From Cryomorphaceae bacterium 1068 (GTDB taxonomy: Bacteria > Bacteroidota > Bacteroidia > Flavobacteriales_D > Cryomorphaceae): a stretch of DNA of 64,000 nt. Made by a program: the position numbers and the translations under genes. Location: positions 248,001-312,000 of the forward strand of contig JAPVXR010000004.1 of assembly GCA_027214385.1 (NCBI GenBank), in the 5' to 3' direction. A model generated the notes under the pieces. It searched no databases. It was not told where the DNA came from and saw nothing but the letters and a program-made list of their open reading frames with translations. Of this stretch, positions 1 through 10,077 are shown one piece after another (position 1 is the stretch's first letter; each line of letters starts with the position of its first letter).

Positions 1-1
1 A

Positions 2-400
2 TCAACAGATCATATCACCGACAAGATGGTGGAAGAGGCTGTGAGTAAAATGCGCGGAGCCATTATGCAAATGCCCCCTATTTTCTCTGCGAAAAAAGTG
101 GATGGAAAGCGCGCCTACATTTCTGCCAGAAAGGGAAAGGAGGTAAAACTTGAGGCCAGACCTGTCATCATCAGCAAATTTGAAACAGACACTTCATCTC
201 TGCCACTGGTCAGGTTTGAAATAGAGTGTAGTAAGGGAACGTACATAAGATCAATTGCTCGCGACCTAGGTGAGACGCTAAAATGCGGCGCTCATCTATC
301 CGAATTGCGCCGAACAATGATTGGTGATTACTCCGTTGAAAATGCCATCGATCCCATTGAATTCCAACGGCTAGTGCAAGACATTCGGGAAGATGTTTAA
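2..400 (+). CDS. truB: tRNA pseudouridine(55) synthase, C-terminal part (5' end outside window)
   Basis: TruB isomerises U55 to pseudouridine in the T-loop of elongator tRNAs. The reading frame is open to the left edge, so the N-terminal half, including the catalytic aspartate, lies outside the window. What remains shows the TruB signatures SAKKVDGKRAY and CSKGTYIRSIARDLGE, which belong to the catalytic fold and tRNA contact region. The short C-terminus has no obvious PUA extension. The gene is followed after 73 nt by queA on the same strand, an order common in Flavobacteriales, and no terminator is seen between them, so the two tRNA-modification genes are probably co-transcribed. Confidence 0.93.
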   Translation, partial: STDHITDKMVEEAVSKMRGAIMQMPPIFSAKKVDGKRAYISARKGKEVKLEARPVIISKFETDTSSLPLVRFEIECSKGTYIRSIARDLGETLKCGAHLSELRRTMIGDYSVENAIDPIEFQRLVQDIREDV

Positions 401-473
401 AATGCACTGGAAAACTCGACCTTATTCATTAACTTCGCAGCCGCATTTTTTCGACCATAAAAACGCCTTTTGA

Positions 474-1523
474 ATGAAGCTTTCAAAGTTTAAATTCACT
501 CTTCCTAAAGAACTTATTGCACAATATCCTACTCCAAACCGTGACGAGAGCCGATTGATGGTCTTGAATCGCAAAACGGGTGAGATCGAACACAAAATGT
601 TCAAAGACGTCCTCGACTACTTTAGTGAGAACGACAGTTTTGTGATGAACAACACCAAGGTTTTTCCTGCTCGTCTCTACGGAAACAAGGAAAAAACAGG
701 TGCTAAGATCGAGGTATTCCTACTTCGTGAACTAAACCGCGAAAGCTTATTATGGGATGTTTTAGTTGACCCCGCGCGCAAAATCAGAATTGGAAACAAA
801 CTCTATTTCGGCGAAAATGACGAATTGGTAGCTGAGGTAATTGACAATACCACTTCCAGAGGTAGAACCCTTCGCTTCCTTTTTGATGGCCCATATGAGG
901 ATTTCAAAAGCACGATGATGTCATTGGGAGAAACACCTGTTCCGAAATACATCGATCGCCCGATTGAAGAATTAGACTACGAACGGTACCAAACCATCTT
1001 TGCCAAAGAAGAGGGAGCAGTTGCAGTGCCTACTGCAGGTCTTCACTTCAGTCGCGAACTGCTCAAACGAATGGAGCTCAAAGGAATTCACTTTGCACCG
1101 ATTACACTTCATGTCGGACTCGGAACTTTCCGCCCTGTAGAGGTAGAAGACCTCACAAAACACAAGATGGACAGCGAGCAAATGGCCATCAGCGAAGAAT
1201 CTGCGAATATTGTCAACGGTACCAAAACTTCCAAAGGAAAGGTTTGTGTAGTTGGCACAACCGCGATGCGCGCAGTTGAAACTTCGGTTTCTACCGAAGG
1301 ACTTTTAAAGCCGTTTGACGGGTGGACGAATAAGTTCATTTTCCCTCCTTATGAATTCTCCATTGCCGATGCAATGATCAGCAACTTCCACGCTCCCGAA
1401 AGCACCTTGCTAATGCAAGTTGCTGCCTTCGGCGGATACGAAAATGTGATGGCAGCTTACAAAGTGGCTATTAAGGAAAAGTACCGCTTTCAGGCTTACG
1501 GAGACGCAATGCTCATCATTTAG
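474..1523 (+). CDS. queA: S-adenosylmethionine:tRNA ribosyltransferase-isomerase
   Basis: QueA transfers and isomerises the ribosyl moiety of S-adenosylmethionine onto 7-aminomethyl-7-deazaguanine in tRNA, giving epoxyqueuosine at wobble position 34. The 349-aa product is the usual full length. It begins with the family's [12 protein letters not shown] segment. It also contains [21 protein letters not shown] and [11 protein letters not shown], which are the conserved QueA blocks, and ends with the [16 protein letters not shown] block. The ATG is the only good start and follows truB by 73 nt. It is a cytoplasmic, stand-alone enzyme. Confidence 0.96.
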   Translation: MKLSKFKFTLPKELIAQYPTPNRDESRLMVLNRKTGEIEHKMFKDVLDYFSENDSFVMNNTKVFPARLYGNKEKTGAKIEVFLLRELNRESLLWDVLVDPARKIRIGNKLYFGENDELVAEVIDNTTSRGRTLRFLFDGPYEDFKSTMMSLGETPVPKYIDRPIEELDYERYQTIFAKEEGAVAVPTAGLHFSRELLKRMELKGIHFAPITLHVGLGTFRPVEVEDLTKHKMDSEQMAISEESANIVNGTKTSKGKVCVVGTTAMRAVETSVSTEGLLKPFDGWTNKFIFPPYEFSIADAMISNFHAPESTLLMQVAAFGGYENVMAAYKVAIKEKYRFQAYGDAMLII

Positions 1524-1676
1524 TGTCTCAACCATTATAGTCCAATATCTTCGTTATGCTTGTCCTGAAAACAGTCATTAGCCTAGAGCTGACTCCTTAT
1601 TTTCAGAACTGCACAAGCCTTGATCTTGAACTTACTGGCCGAGACACTTCAAAATCTGAGAAACAATAACTCAATT

Positions 1677-2348
1677 ATGTCAAAGAGGGCGGTAATCATT
1701 GTGGCGGGAGGTACCGGCACCCGCATGAACCTCAACACGGCCAAGCAGTTTTTACCCCTTGCGGAAAAGCCCGTTTTGCTTCACACGTTTGAAGCATTTC
1801 GACTTTACGATCCCGAACTTCAATTCATCTTGGTGCTCTACACGAGCCTTCACGGCGAATGGAGGAAAATCCAAAATGACTACGGATTTGACCTTGAACA
1901 CACTGTGGTAGAAGGCGGGGAAGAGCGATTCCACTCCGTTAAAAACGGAATAGCAGCCCTTGCTGATGATGTGGAATTGGTGGCCATCCATGATGCGGTG
2001 AGGCCATTTGTATCTGCCGACACCATCGAACGTTGTTTTGAAAGCGCCGCCAAATCGGGAGCAGCTATACCGGCAGTGCCGGTCATCGATACCATCCGCA
2101 GAATTGATGGCGACTCGAGCCACACCATTCCCAGAAATGAATTGGTAGCCATTCAAACACCTCAGTGCTTCCGAACTGACATTCTCAAAAAAGCCTACGA
2201 AACGGAGTACCAAAGCGTGTTTACCGATGACGCCTCGGTGGTGGAAAATATGGGCCAATCAATTGACATCGTAGAAGGCAATCGAAGGAATATCAAAATC
2301 ACCACGAGAGAAGATTTGTTGATTGCAGCCTCCTTCTTAAAAGGTTAA
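1677..2348 (+). CDS. ispD: 2-C-methyl-D-erythritol 4-phosphate cytidylyltransferase
   Basis: IspD couples CTP to 2-C-methyl-D-erythritol 4-phosphate, the third step of the MEP isoprenoid pathway. The start chosen is the ATG directly before SKRAVIIVAGGTGTRM, because this glycine-rich nucleotide-binding loop must sit at the N-terminus. The frame is open about 19 codons further upstream, but that extension is unlike the family. The resulting 223 aa match the usual size. Other family blocks are IHDAVRPFV, the segment AVPVIDTIRR and TDDASVVE near the C-terminus. Another MEP gene, dxs, lies elsewhere in this window at 50992-52938. Confidence 0.95.
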   Translation: MSKRAVIIVAGGTGTRMNLNTAKQFLPLAEKPVLLHTFEAFRLYDPELQFILVLYTSLHGEWRKIQNDYGFDLEHTVVEGGEERFHSVKNGIAALADDVELVAIHDAVRPFVSADTIERCFESAAKSGAAIPAVPVIDTIRRIDGDSSHTIPRNELVAIQTPQCFRTDILKKAYETEYQSVFTDDASVVENMGQSIDIVEGNRRNIKITTREDLLIAASFLKG

Positions 2349-2409
2349 TCCTTTAATTCAAGGTCGTTCCACTGGTAATTCCTATCATTGAATTTCTAAG
2401 ATCAGACTT

Positions 2410-3945
2410 GTGAAAAAAGAAGAATTTACTTCCGAGATTGAAAAAGCTTACACCTTTAAGGGTGAATCCATGATTTTGGGTGGTGCCATTTTGGATGGTC
2501 AACCCGTATCGGGTTTGCAAGTGAAGGCACCGCTGAGCATGTTCAATCGTCATGGCCTGATTTCGGGAGCTACCGGAACGGGAAAAACCAAAACCCTTCA
2601 AGGCATCGCCGAAGGCTTATCAAACGCAGGAGTGCCTGTCTTGCTAATGGACGTTAAGGGTGATCTGAGCGGCATGGCCGCTGCAGGCAAACATCATCCG
2701 AAAATAGACGAAAGACACCAGTCTATCGGAAGTCAATGGCAAGCCAAAGCATTTCCGATAGAGCTTCTTACCCTTTCTGACGAACCCGGAGTTCGTCTGC
2801 GCGCCACGATCAGTGAATTCGGGCCCGTGCTACTTTCCAAAATCCTCGGTCTCAATGATACACAGCAAGGAGTCGTTGCGCTCACATTCAAGTTCTGCGA
2901 CGACAATGCCCTGCCGCTTTTGGACATCAAGGATTTCCGAACGGCACTTCAATATATCAATGGAGAAGGAAAAGATGAGATTCAAAAGTCTTACGGCCTA
3001 ATCAGCAGTCAAAGTGTGGGAGCCATTATGCGAAAGCTGCTGCAATTGGAGCAACAAGGTGCCGATCGATTTTTTGGCGAGCCCAGCACCGACGTGAATG
3101 ACTTGCTGGCCAAAGACTCCAACGGGGATGGAATCATACATGTGTTGAGGCTGGTCGACATGCAGTCAAAGCCTCAGTTGTTCTCCACTTTTATGCTTTG
3201 CCTGCTAGCTGAGATTTACGAAAAGTTCCCCGAGCAGGGCGATGCTTCTGAACCTAAGTTGGTAATTTTTATTGATGAAGCTCATTTGATTTTCGAAGAA
3301 GCTTCCAAGGAACTTCACGATCAAATCGAGACCATCATCAAGCTCATTCGCTCAAAAGGAGTGGGGATTTTCTTTTGCACCCAACTCCCTGATGACGTAC
3401 CGGAAGATATCCTTTCTCAATTGGGTATGAAAGTCCAGCATTCGCTGCGCGCTTTCACGGCAAGAGACCGAAAGGCCATCAAGAAGACCGCTGAAAATTA
3501 CCCGATAACAACCTTTTACGCGATGGATCAACTGCTGACCGAAATGGGAATCGGCGAGGCCATCATTACCCTACTGAATGAAAAAGGGATTCCCACTCCC
3601 GTAGTTCACACCTTGCTGAAAGCACCTCAATCTAGAATGGGCATTCTGACTGACAGCGAAATAAATACCCTTGTCAGCAAAAGCAGACTCGCTTCGAAAT
3701 ATAACCGCTCCATAGACCGAGAAAGCGCCCACGAAATACTCTTGGAAAAATTAGAACGAGCCGACTTGGCAGAAGCTGAAGAAAAATCTGCTCCACGCCC
3801 GAGAACCACATCGCGCAAAGAAAAATCTACTCTAGAGACCATCATGAAAAGCAGTGTTACTAACACAATAGTGCGAGAATTGACGCGAGGTATACTTGGG
3901 GTTTTGGGTATCTCTTCAGCTTCTCGCAGGAGAAGAAAAAGGTAG
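2410..3945 (+). CDS. HerA-like / DUF853 family ATPase (YjgR type)
   Basis: This is a 511-aa cytoplasmic P-loop ATPase of the HerA/FtsK superfamily, DUF853 (YjgR-like) branch. Walker A is GATGTGKT at residues 53-60 and Walker B is LVIFIDEAH at about 284-292, followed by a sensor-like block FFCTQLPDDVPEDIL. The C-terminal 70 residues are basic and Ser/Lys-rich and end in a run of arginines, which may bind nucleic acid or membrane. The start is GTG; no better ATG exists upstream in frame. The molecular role of YjgR proteins is not established; DNA translocation or pumping is only a fold-based guess. It appears to be a single gene. Confidence 0.85.
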   Translation: MKKEEFTSEIEKAYTFKGESMILGGAILDGQPVSGLQVKAPLSMFNRHGLISGATGTGKTKTLQGIAEGLSNAGVPVLLMDVKGDLSGMAAAGKHHPKIDERHQSIGSQWQAKAFPIELLTLSDEPGVRLRATISEFGPVLLSKILGLNDTQQGVVALTFKFCDDNALPLLDIKDFRTALQYINGEGKDEIQKSYGLISSQSVGAIMRKLLQLEQQGADRFFGEPSTDVNDLLAKDSNGDGIIHVLRLVDMQSKPQLFSTFMLCLLAEIYEKFPEQGDASEPKLVIFIDEAHLIFEEASKELHDQIETIIKLIRSKGVGIFFCTQLPDDVPEDILSQLGMKVQHSLRAFTARDRKAIKKTAENYPITTFYAMDQLLTEMGIGEAIITLLNEKGIPTPVVHTLLKAPQSRMGILTDSEINTLVSKSRLASKYNRSIDRESAHEILLEKLERADLAEAEEKSAPRPRTTSRKEKSTLETIMKSSVTNTIVRELTRGILGVLGISSASRRRRKR

Positions 3946-4015
3946 AAAATAAGTCCTCCCGATAATGAAGGGTTTTAACTAAACCCGAAAGCCATTTCTG
4001 CGTATCAGGAGAAGC

Positions 4016-6136
4016 ATGCCCTTTAAGAAGTCCATATTTCTTTCGCTCCTCTCCTTATGCCTCTTTTCTGCCATATTGATTCTGGCCGATAATACAGAGC
4101 CTGAAAGGCATTTCATAAAGCCGATTAATGACCAACTTTTGATCATTGGTCATTTGGAAGCTACCGACCAATTCAATTTTGCTTCTGATGTCGCCGTGCT
4201 CAATGACGACCTGTTCAAGGAGGTCAGCGGGATTCCCACTTTTGGCTTCAGCGATTCTAAACACTGGCTTAGGTTGAGGGTCTTCAATTTTGAAGATCAC
4301 GCCATAGATCGAATCCTGGAGGTGAACAATCCCATACTTAACGAGTGCAATCTCTATGAGGTAGAAGGGGGGCAAAGTTCGGCACTATACCGCACAGGAG
4401 ATGAACTGACTTTCAAGGAGCGACCGATAGACCATCGGAATTATCAGTTTCCCATTAGCATTGAAGCCAACAGATCAAAAGAGTTGTTGCTCCGTGTTTC
4501 ATCAGAGGGAGAGCAATTGCAAGTACCGTTGAAACTCTGGGAAAAATCCAAACTCGACAAACAGGATGGAACCGATAGATTGCTCAGAGGAATTTACTTC
4601 GGAATCATTCTTTTCGTTCTCATCTTCAATTTATTCCTCTATTTAATCATACACGATAGAAGTTCACTTTTTTATGTGATCTATATTTTCGCTTTGCTGA
4701 TGCTGCAGCTTTCACTGAGTGGATTTGCCTTTGAGCACTTATGGCCCGAATCAACTTACTTGGCCAATATTGCCAATCCTTTTTTCGCATCGATCAGCAT
4801 TTTTGCCCTTATTCGATTCACCCAGACGTTTTTGAATCTAAAGGAGTTTTTTCCGAGAATCTATAAAGCATTCCATGTCATGGGTGGTTTTGTTGCAGTA
4901 AACTCACTCCTAGCCCTGATTCATACTCCTTTCTTCTTCAAGCTTTCAGTACTTGGGATTAACGTACTCGCGCTGTTACTGAACATCGCCATTGTACCAA
5001 TAGTCGTGGCTGTAGTGAAAAAGAAATTCAGGCCGGCCAAATACTTTCTATTTGCCTTCATCGTATTGGTGGGGAGCGTTTTCTTTTTCATCCTGAATAA
5101 TTTTGGGATCCTATACAGCGATTTCTATACAGCATATGGTTTACAAATCGGTTCGGCAGTAGAAGTGATATTGCTCTCTTTTGCGATCGTCGATAAGTTC
5201 AAACTTTTCAGAGAAGAGTCCTATGAAAGACTAGAGACCATCAACCTCATGAAGGCAAAAGCTAATGAAGAATTGGAAAAAGAGGTGGTGATCAGAACCC
5301 AAGAAATAAGTGAGCAAAAGCAAGTGGTAGAGCAACAAAAGGATGAAATTCTGGATAGCATACGCTACGCCGAACGAATCCAAAAGTCATTGCTTCCTTC
5401 AGCAAAAAAGGTAAAACGCATTTTTCAAGATCACTTTATTCTATTCAAGCCTCGTGATATTGTGAGTGGTGACTTTTATTGGGTGGGCGAAACATCAGAG
5501 GCCTTTCCTTGGGATTTGGGAGCCAAACTAAAACTCTTTGCAGCTGTAGATTGCACAGGGCACGGTGTACCCGGAGCAATGATGAGTATGTTGGGTTATC
5601 AAGCATTGGAGCAATGCCGACTTAGAGCAGACCTGGCCAATCCAGCAGACGCTCTGAATTACATAAATAACGTCATCGTATCTTCTCTGAATGAACAACG
5701 CGTAGGAGACCTCAGCATTAAGGACGGCATGGACATGGTGCTTTGTGCCTATCATGAAGAAACGAGAAAACTCAGCTTTGCAGGAGCGAAAAACAATATA
5801 TACATCGTTCGCAAAGGAGAAATCATTGAATTAAAGGGAGATCGACTTTCAATCGGGAACGGCATTATCGAAAATACCGATAATGGATTTACCGTTACGA
5901 CCATAACCCTTGAAGAAAACGACTCTATTTACACTTTTACAGATGGTTTCCCTGATCAGTTCGGAGGGCCAAAAGAAAAGAAGCTCAAAGCAAAAAGTCT
6001 CCTCGAGTTCATAAGAGGACTGAGCCACGAAGAAATGGAGAATCAAAAGAAGCAATTGGGTGAATTCTTCTCCAACTGGAAAGGTCAAACCGAGCAGATA
6101 GATGATGTCTGTTTAATGGGAATTCGAATAAAATAA
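4016..6136 (+). CDS. 7TM-DISM receptor with SpoIIE-type PP2C phosphatase
   Basis: This 706-aa membrane signalling protein has an N-terminal signal/TM segment (about residues 5-24) and a periplasmic 7TMR-DISMED2-like beta domain (about 30-165). A seven-helix membrane block follows (about 190-395), then a charged coiled coil (about 400-460) and a cytoplasmic SpoIIE/PP2C serine phosphatase domain (about 470-706). Phosphatase motifs are visible: SGDFYW, DCTGHGVPGAMM, DGMDMVLC, FTDGFPDQFGG and a final DDVCLMG, which supply the metal-binding aspartates. Such proteins usually dephosphorylate an anti-anti-sigma (STAS) partner in response to an external ligand; no STAS or RsbW-like gene is adjacent here. 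It is transcribed alone. Confidence 0.85.
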   Translation: MPFKKSIFLSLLSLCLFSAILILADNTEPERHFIKPINDQLLIIGHLEATDQFNFASDVAVLNDDLFKEVSGIPTFGFSDSKHWLRLRVFNFEDHAIDRILEVNNPILNECNLYEVEGGQSSALYRTGDELTFKERPIDHRNYQFPISIEANRSKELLLRVSSEGEQLQVPLKLWEKSKLDKQDGTDRLLRGIYFGIILFVLIFNLFLYLIIHDRSSLFYVIYIFALLMLQLSLSGFAFEHLWPESTYLANIANPFFASISIFALIRFTQTFLNLKEFFPRIYKAFHVMGGFVAVNSLLALIHTPFFFKLSVLGINVLALLLNIAIVPIVVAVVKKKFRPAKYFLFAFIVLVGSVFFFILNNFGILYSDFYTAYGLQIGSAVEVILLSFAIVDKFKLFREESYERLETINLMKAKANEELEKEVVIRTQEISEQKQVVEQQKDEILDSIRYAERIQKSLLPSAKKVKRIFQDHFILFKPRDIVSGDFYWVGETSEAFPWDLGAKLKLFAAVDCTGHGVPGAMMSMLGYQALEQCRLRADLANPADALNYINNVIVSSLNEQRVGDLSIKDGMDMVLCAYHEETRKLSFAGAKNNIYIVRKGEIIELKGDRLSIGNGIIENTDNGFTVTTITLEENDSIYTFTDGFPDQFGGPKEKKLKAKSLLEFIRGLSHEEMENQKKQLGEFFSNWKGQTEQIDDVCLMGIRIK

Positions 6137-6366
6137 GCCCCTCAAGGAGATCTCTTTTCATGTCGTGTAGAACATTCTCGTTCAATATTTGAAAGAAAAT
6201 CAGACGAGGTTCTTCGGCCTCCCGCACCATTCATAATACACTCATTTAAAGCAAGTTTTAACCGGAACCGAAAAACCGGAGCAACATCTTCGCGAAATAA
6301 ACTACTCCCAATAGAATTATCTTTTTTGAAGCATCGTTATATTGCAAGCTTTCAAATCTATGTTTT

Positions 6367-9300
6367 ATGCAGAAAATACTATTGTTCCTGGCAGTCTTAA
6401 TCGCAGGAAGCTCCGTTCAAGCTCAATCTGAAGGTATAACAAAAGCCTGGGATCTTTTCGAACAGGATAAACTCAAAGAATCTCGTAAAGCATTTGAAGA
6501 ACTGCTTGACACACCTGATGAAGCAAGCGCTCACTTAGGAATTTCTTTGGTGGATGCAGCTCTTGGAAAGGAGACATTATTCTATCACTACGATCAATTT
6601 TATAAGACAGCTGAGAACTCTGATTATTATTTGGATGCACTTTGGTCTTTTGACACTGGAAAAAGAACTGACGATGAAGTGCTCTTTTTGGAGTCTATAG
6701 TTGAAAGATCCAAAGGAACTTTAAAAGCCAAAGCTCTTCAGCACTTGGGTTATCACTACCGCGCCAGCGCGAAAATGAACAAGGCGAAGGATTACTTTGA
6801 ACAAATCGGAGCCATCGAAAAGTGGAATCTCGTGGGAGATTTTCAGAATATCTCTGAAAGTGGATTTGATAAAGATTTTGGTGTTTTGGCTCACCCGGAA
6901 GCAGAATATGAATTTATCAATAAGCAAGGAGCCAAGGTAAAGTGGTTTGACCTCTACTCCCCTCGATACGACAAATGGATAGATTTTGAATATCACTTCT
7001 ACACTTCAAACTCAATTATATATGCTCAGAATTTTGTGCAAAGTCCAACAGATCAAAAGGTTTGCTTCAGAATAGGAACATCGGGTTCACTCAAGTTTTG
7101 GCTAAATGATGAATTATTATTTCAAGAGCCCGCAGAGCGCAACAATGGAATGGACACCTATGTCTTTACAGGAAAACTCCTGTCAGGAAACAACCGTCTT
7201 CTGGTACAAGTAGGATCGAGCGAAATAGATCAATCCAACTTCTTGCTTCGCATCACCGATGAGGAAGGAGATAATATAGAAGGGCTCACGGTAAGCACCA
7301 AATACGCGGCTTACCCCAAAGGGAACTCCCCTTCTGAAACGATTAAAAGTCCGTCGGTGGCTTTTTTCAAAAGTGAAATCGAAAAGAACCCCGATCACCT
7401 GGAAAACTACTTGATATTGGCTCAGCACCTGCTGTCCAATGACAAAAAGTACGAAGCAAAGAAAGTGCTTCTCGAAGCGCGCAAAAGATTTCCAAACAGC
7501 AGCTACCTCTTATTTCAAATGGTGCAGTTGTACATGAGAGATCAAAACAGAACAGCTCTGAGCAAAAGCTTGGAGGAGTTAAAACAAAACTTTCCTGACC
7601 GAGGCCTTTCCCGAAATATCCTATTCGATGAAGCATTAGAAATTGAAGACTTTGAGACGAGCAGTGCGATTTTAAAGAAAATTGAAGACGATGAAGGCGA
7701 AACCGTAGACGTTCTTTCCAAGAAAATCTCCCTTGCAGCGGGTCGTAATGAAAATGAAAAGATTCTTAATCTGGCAGAGCGCGGATACCAGAAGTACCCG
7801 GAGAGTTATGAATTCGTCTTGATGAAGACGGCGATCGAATCAAAGGTGAACAGCAACAATGCCCGTGCTATCAAGGTAATGGAGAAGTACCTCAAAAACA
7901 ATTATAGCGAAGAGGCGGCAAATGAGCTGGTATCACTCTTGTTCGACGCGGGTGAAGTCCAAGATGGACTGAAGCTTCTCGATAAAATGGTTGAATACAA
8001 TCCTATCGCGGTAGGTTTCTTAAATACCAAATCATTGGTTCAGTACAATTTGAGAAATTACACAGCAGCCGAGCGCATTACCCGTGAGTGCATTAAAATA
8101 TGCCCGTACGTAGGCGCGTATTATGTTAGACTAGGAGAAATCTATTCTGATGCCGGCAAGAAAAGTCAAGCCATCGAGGCTTACGAAAAGGCCATTTCTT
8201 TCGACCCTTATGATTATGATACTCACTCGGCCATTCGCCTTGCAAAAGGAGAAGAGGATATATTCATGGAATTTGAAAAACCCGATGTCTACGAAATCTA
8301 TGAGAATTCTCCCTCAGCAGAAGAAAACCCCGAGGACAATTCAATGATCCTTTTGGATGAAATCCAGAATGTGATTTACCTGAACGGAGCGAATGAATTT
8401 AAGCGCATTCTCGTGGCAAAAGCTTTCGATACAGAGGGCGTTGAGTCATGGCAAAACTTCACGATACCTGTATACGGCAATCAAAATGGCCGAGTTGAAA
8501 AAGCAGAGGTTTTGAAGTCAAACGGGCAAAAAATAGAGGCACAGCAAAATGGTGCTGATATCGTATTTGACAATCTTGAGCCAGGAGATGCGATTCACAT
8601 TACCTACCGATTGCAGAATTACTACTCCGGTAAACTAGCGAATCAATTTTGGGATAAATTCTACTTGTCTTACTGGGGGCCAACCCAAAAAGCACAATAC
8701 AATCTGCTGATAGAAGGAGACAAAGACTTTAATTACAAAACGGAAAACTTTGAGCTCGAGCCCACGGTAAAAGACTTGGGAGACAACACCAAGCTCTATG
8801 TATGGGAGCTAACTGATATCGAAAAAGTAGACTACGAACCGAACATGCCCTCTTTGGTAGATGTGGCGAAAGTATTGCACATTTCGAGTATCGATAACTG
8901 GGAGTACGTGGTAGATTGGTATGCAGATCTTTCTAAAACAAAAGCCAAAATCAATTACGAAGTTGAAGAAACAGTCGCAGAAATTTTTGCCGACGAAGAT
9001 CCACAAAGCGAAAAAGAAAAGGCCAAACTGATCTATGACTACATCGTCGAGCAAATCCGATACAGCTCGGTTTCCTTCATCCAGTCGGGCTTGGTTCCCC
9101 AAAAAGCAAATGACGTAATCAGCAGGAAACAGGGTGATTGCAAAGATGTCTCTACACTCTTCGTTTCAATGTGCAAGGCCGTAGGAGTTAATGCCCATTT
9201 GGTTTTGGTTAACTCCAAAAACAACGGATTCAACGAGATCGTCCTTCCCGGAATTGAATTCAATCATTGCATAGCCAAAGCAAATCTGGATGGGGAAGAT

Positions 9301-10077
9301 TACTACCTCGAACTGACCGATGATAATTTGCCTTTTGGAGCATTGTATCCTTCGGTGAACAATGCGTTCATCCTCGACATCACCAAAAAAGAAGGTCAAC
9401 CAACAGCTGCGGGTTATCTAACTGATCCAAACAGACTTAAAAACAGCGTAACGCGAAAGGCGATCGTGACGTTTGAGGATGACAATCTAGTGGTGAGCAG
9501 AGAAAACTTGAAGGCCGGTACTGCTGCATCAAGGATGAGAAATACCTATGAAAACCTGGGTGAAGAAGCTCGAATTAAAGAAATGCGCGAGGCAGTTTCC
9601 ACGGATTTCGCAGAGATTGAATTCTCGACTTTGGAGTTCATTTCAGGAATTGACGACTTGAGTGATTCCGTTCGCTACCACTATGACTTTAAAATCCCTT
9701 CAGCCCTCACTTCCATCAGTGGTATGGATATCATGTCGGTTCCGCTTACAGACATGATTACCAGTCTTAATTTTATGTCTTCTGACGATAGACAAAGCGC
9801 TGTAGAACTCTGGTCGGCCTTCTCATTCGAAGATTATGAAGAGGTAATAAGAATAAAATTACCTGAAGGAAAAACGACACAACTTCCGGAGAAACAAATT
9901 TTGGAATCGGACTACATCAAGTATGAGCTGAGCGCTAAAATGGATGGAAAGGATGTTGTGGTAACGCGTAAGTTTAAGCTATTGCAAGATCAGGTTCCAC
10001 CTGAAGATTTCCCTGCATTCAAAGAGCAGTGCCGAAAAATCATCAAGTCCGATGACATGAAGCTTGCCCTTAATTAA
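6367..10077 (+). CDS. Large periplasmic TPR / DUF3857 / transglutaminase-like protein
   Basis: This 1236-aa exported protein has a signal peptide (residues 1-20, ending VQAQ). It continues with an N-terminal helical and beta region, several tetratricopeptide repeats (about 340-620) and a DUF3857-like beta region (about 650-830). A transglutaminase/cysteine-peptidase-like domain lies at about 890-1000, followed by a C-terminal DUF2569-like or DUF3858-like tail. The catalytic triad looks intact: Cys925 in GDCKD, His967 in FNHCIA and Asp985 in ELTD. The role of DUF3857/transglutaminase proteins in Bacteroidota is not established; they could cut or cross-link peptides or act as a scaffold. No T9SS sorting domain is visible. 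Its 3' end overlaps the convergent carrier gene by 4 nt. Confidence 0.8.
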   Translation: MQKILLFLAVLIAGSSVQAQSEGITKAWDLFEQDKLKESRKAFEELLDTPDEASAHLGISLVDAALGKETLFYHYDQFYKTAENSDYYLDALWSFDTGKRTDDEVLFLESIVERSKGTLKAKALQHLGYHYRASAKMNKAKDYFEQIGAIEKWNLVGDFQNISESGFDKDFGVLAHPEAEYEFINKQGAKVKWFDLYSPRYDKWIDFEYHFYTSNSIIYAQNFVQSPTDQKVCFRIGTSGSLKFWLNDELLFQEPAERNNGMDTYVFTGKLLSGNNRLLVQVGSSEIDQSNFLLRITDEEGDNIEGLTVSTKYAAYPKGNSPSETIKSPSVAFFKSEIEKNPDHLENYLILAQHLLSNDKKYEAKKVLLEARKRFPNSSYLLFQMVQLYMRDQNRTALSKSLEELKQNFPDRGLSRNILFDEALEIEDFETSSAILKKIEDDEGETVDVLSKKISLAAGRNENEKILNLAERGYQKYPESYEFVLMKTAIESKVNSNNARAIKVMEKYLKNNYSEEAANELVSLLFDAGEVQDGLKLLDKMVEYNPIAVGFLNTKSLVQYNLRNYTAAERITRECIKICPYVGAYYVRLGEIYSDAGKKSQAIEAYEKAISFDPYDYDTHSAIRLAKGEEDIFMEFEKPDVYEIYENSPSAEENPEDNSMILLDEIQNVIYLNGANEFKRILVAKAFDTEGVESWQNFTIPVYGNQNGRVEKAEVLKSNGQKIEAQQNGADIVFDNLEPGDAIHITYRLQNYYSGKLANQFWDKFYLSYWGPTQKAQYNLLIEGDKDFNYKTENFELEPTVKDLGDNTKLYVWELTDIEKVDYEPNMPSLVDVAKVLHISSIDNWEYVVDWYADLSKTKAKINYEVEETVAEIFADEDPQSEKEKAKLIYDYIVEQIRYSSVSFIQSGLVPQKANDVISRKQGDCKDVSTLFVSMCKAVGVNAHLVLVNSKNNGFNEIVLPGIEFNHCIAKANLDGEDYYLELTDDNLPFGALYPSVNNAFILDITKKEGQPTAAGYLTDPNRLKNSVTRKAIVTFEDDNLVVSRENLKAGTAASRMRNTYENLGEEARIKEMREAVSTDFAEIEFSTLEFISGIDDLSDSVRYHYDFKIPSALTSISGMDIMSVPLTDMITSLNFMSSDDRQSAVELWSAFSFEDYEEVIRIKLPEGKTTQLPEKQILESDYIKYELSAKMDGKDVVVTRKFKLLQDQVPPEDFPAFKEQCRKIIKSDDMKLALN

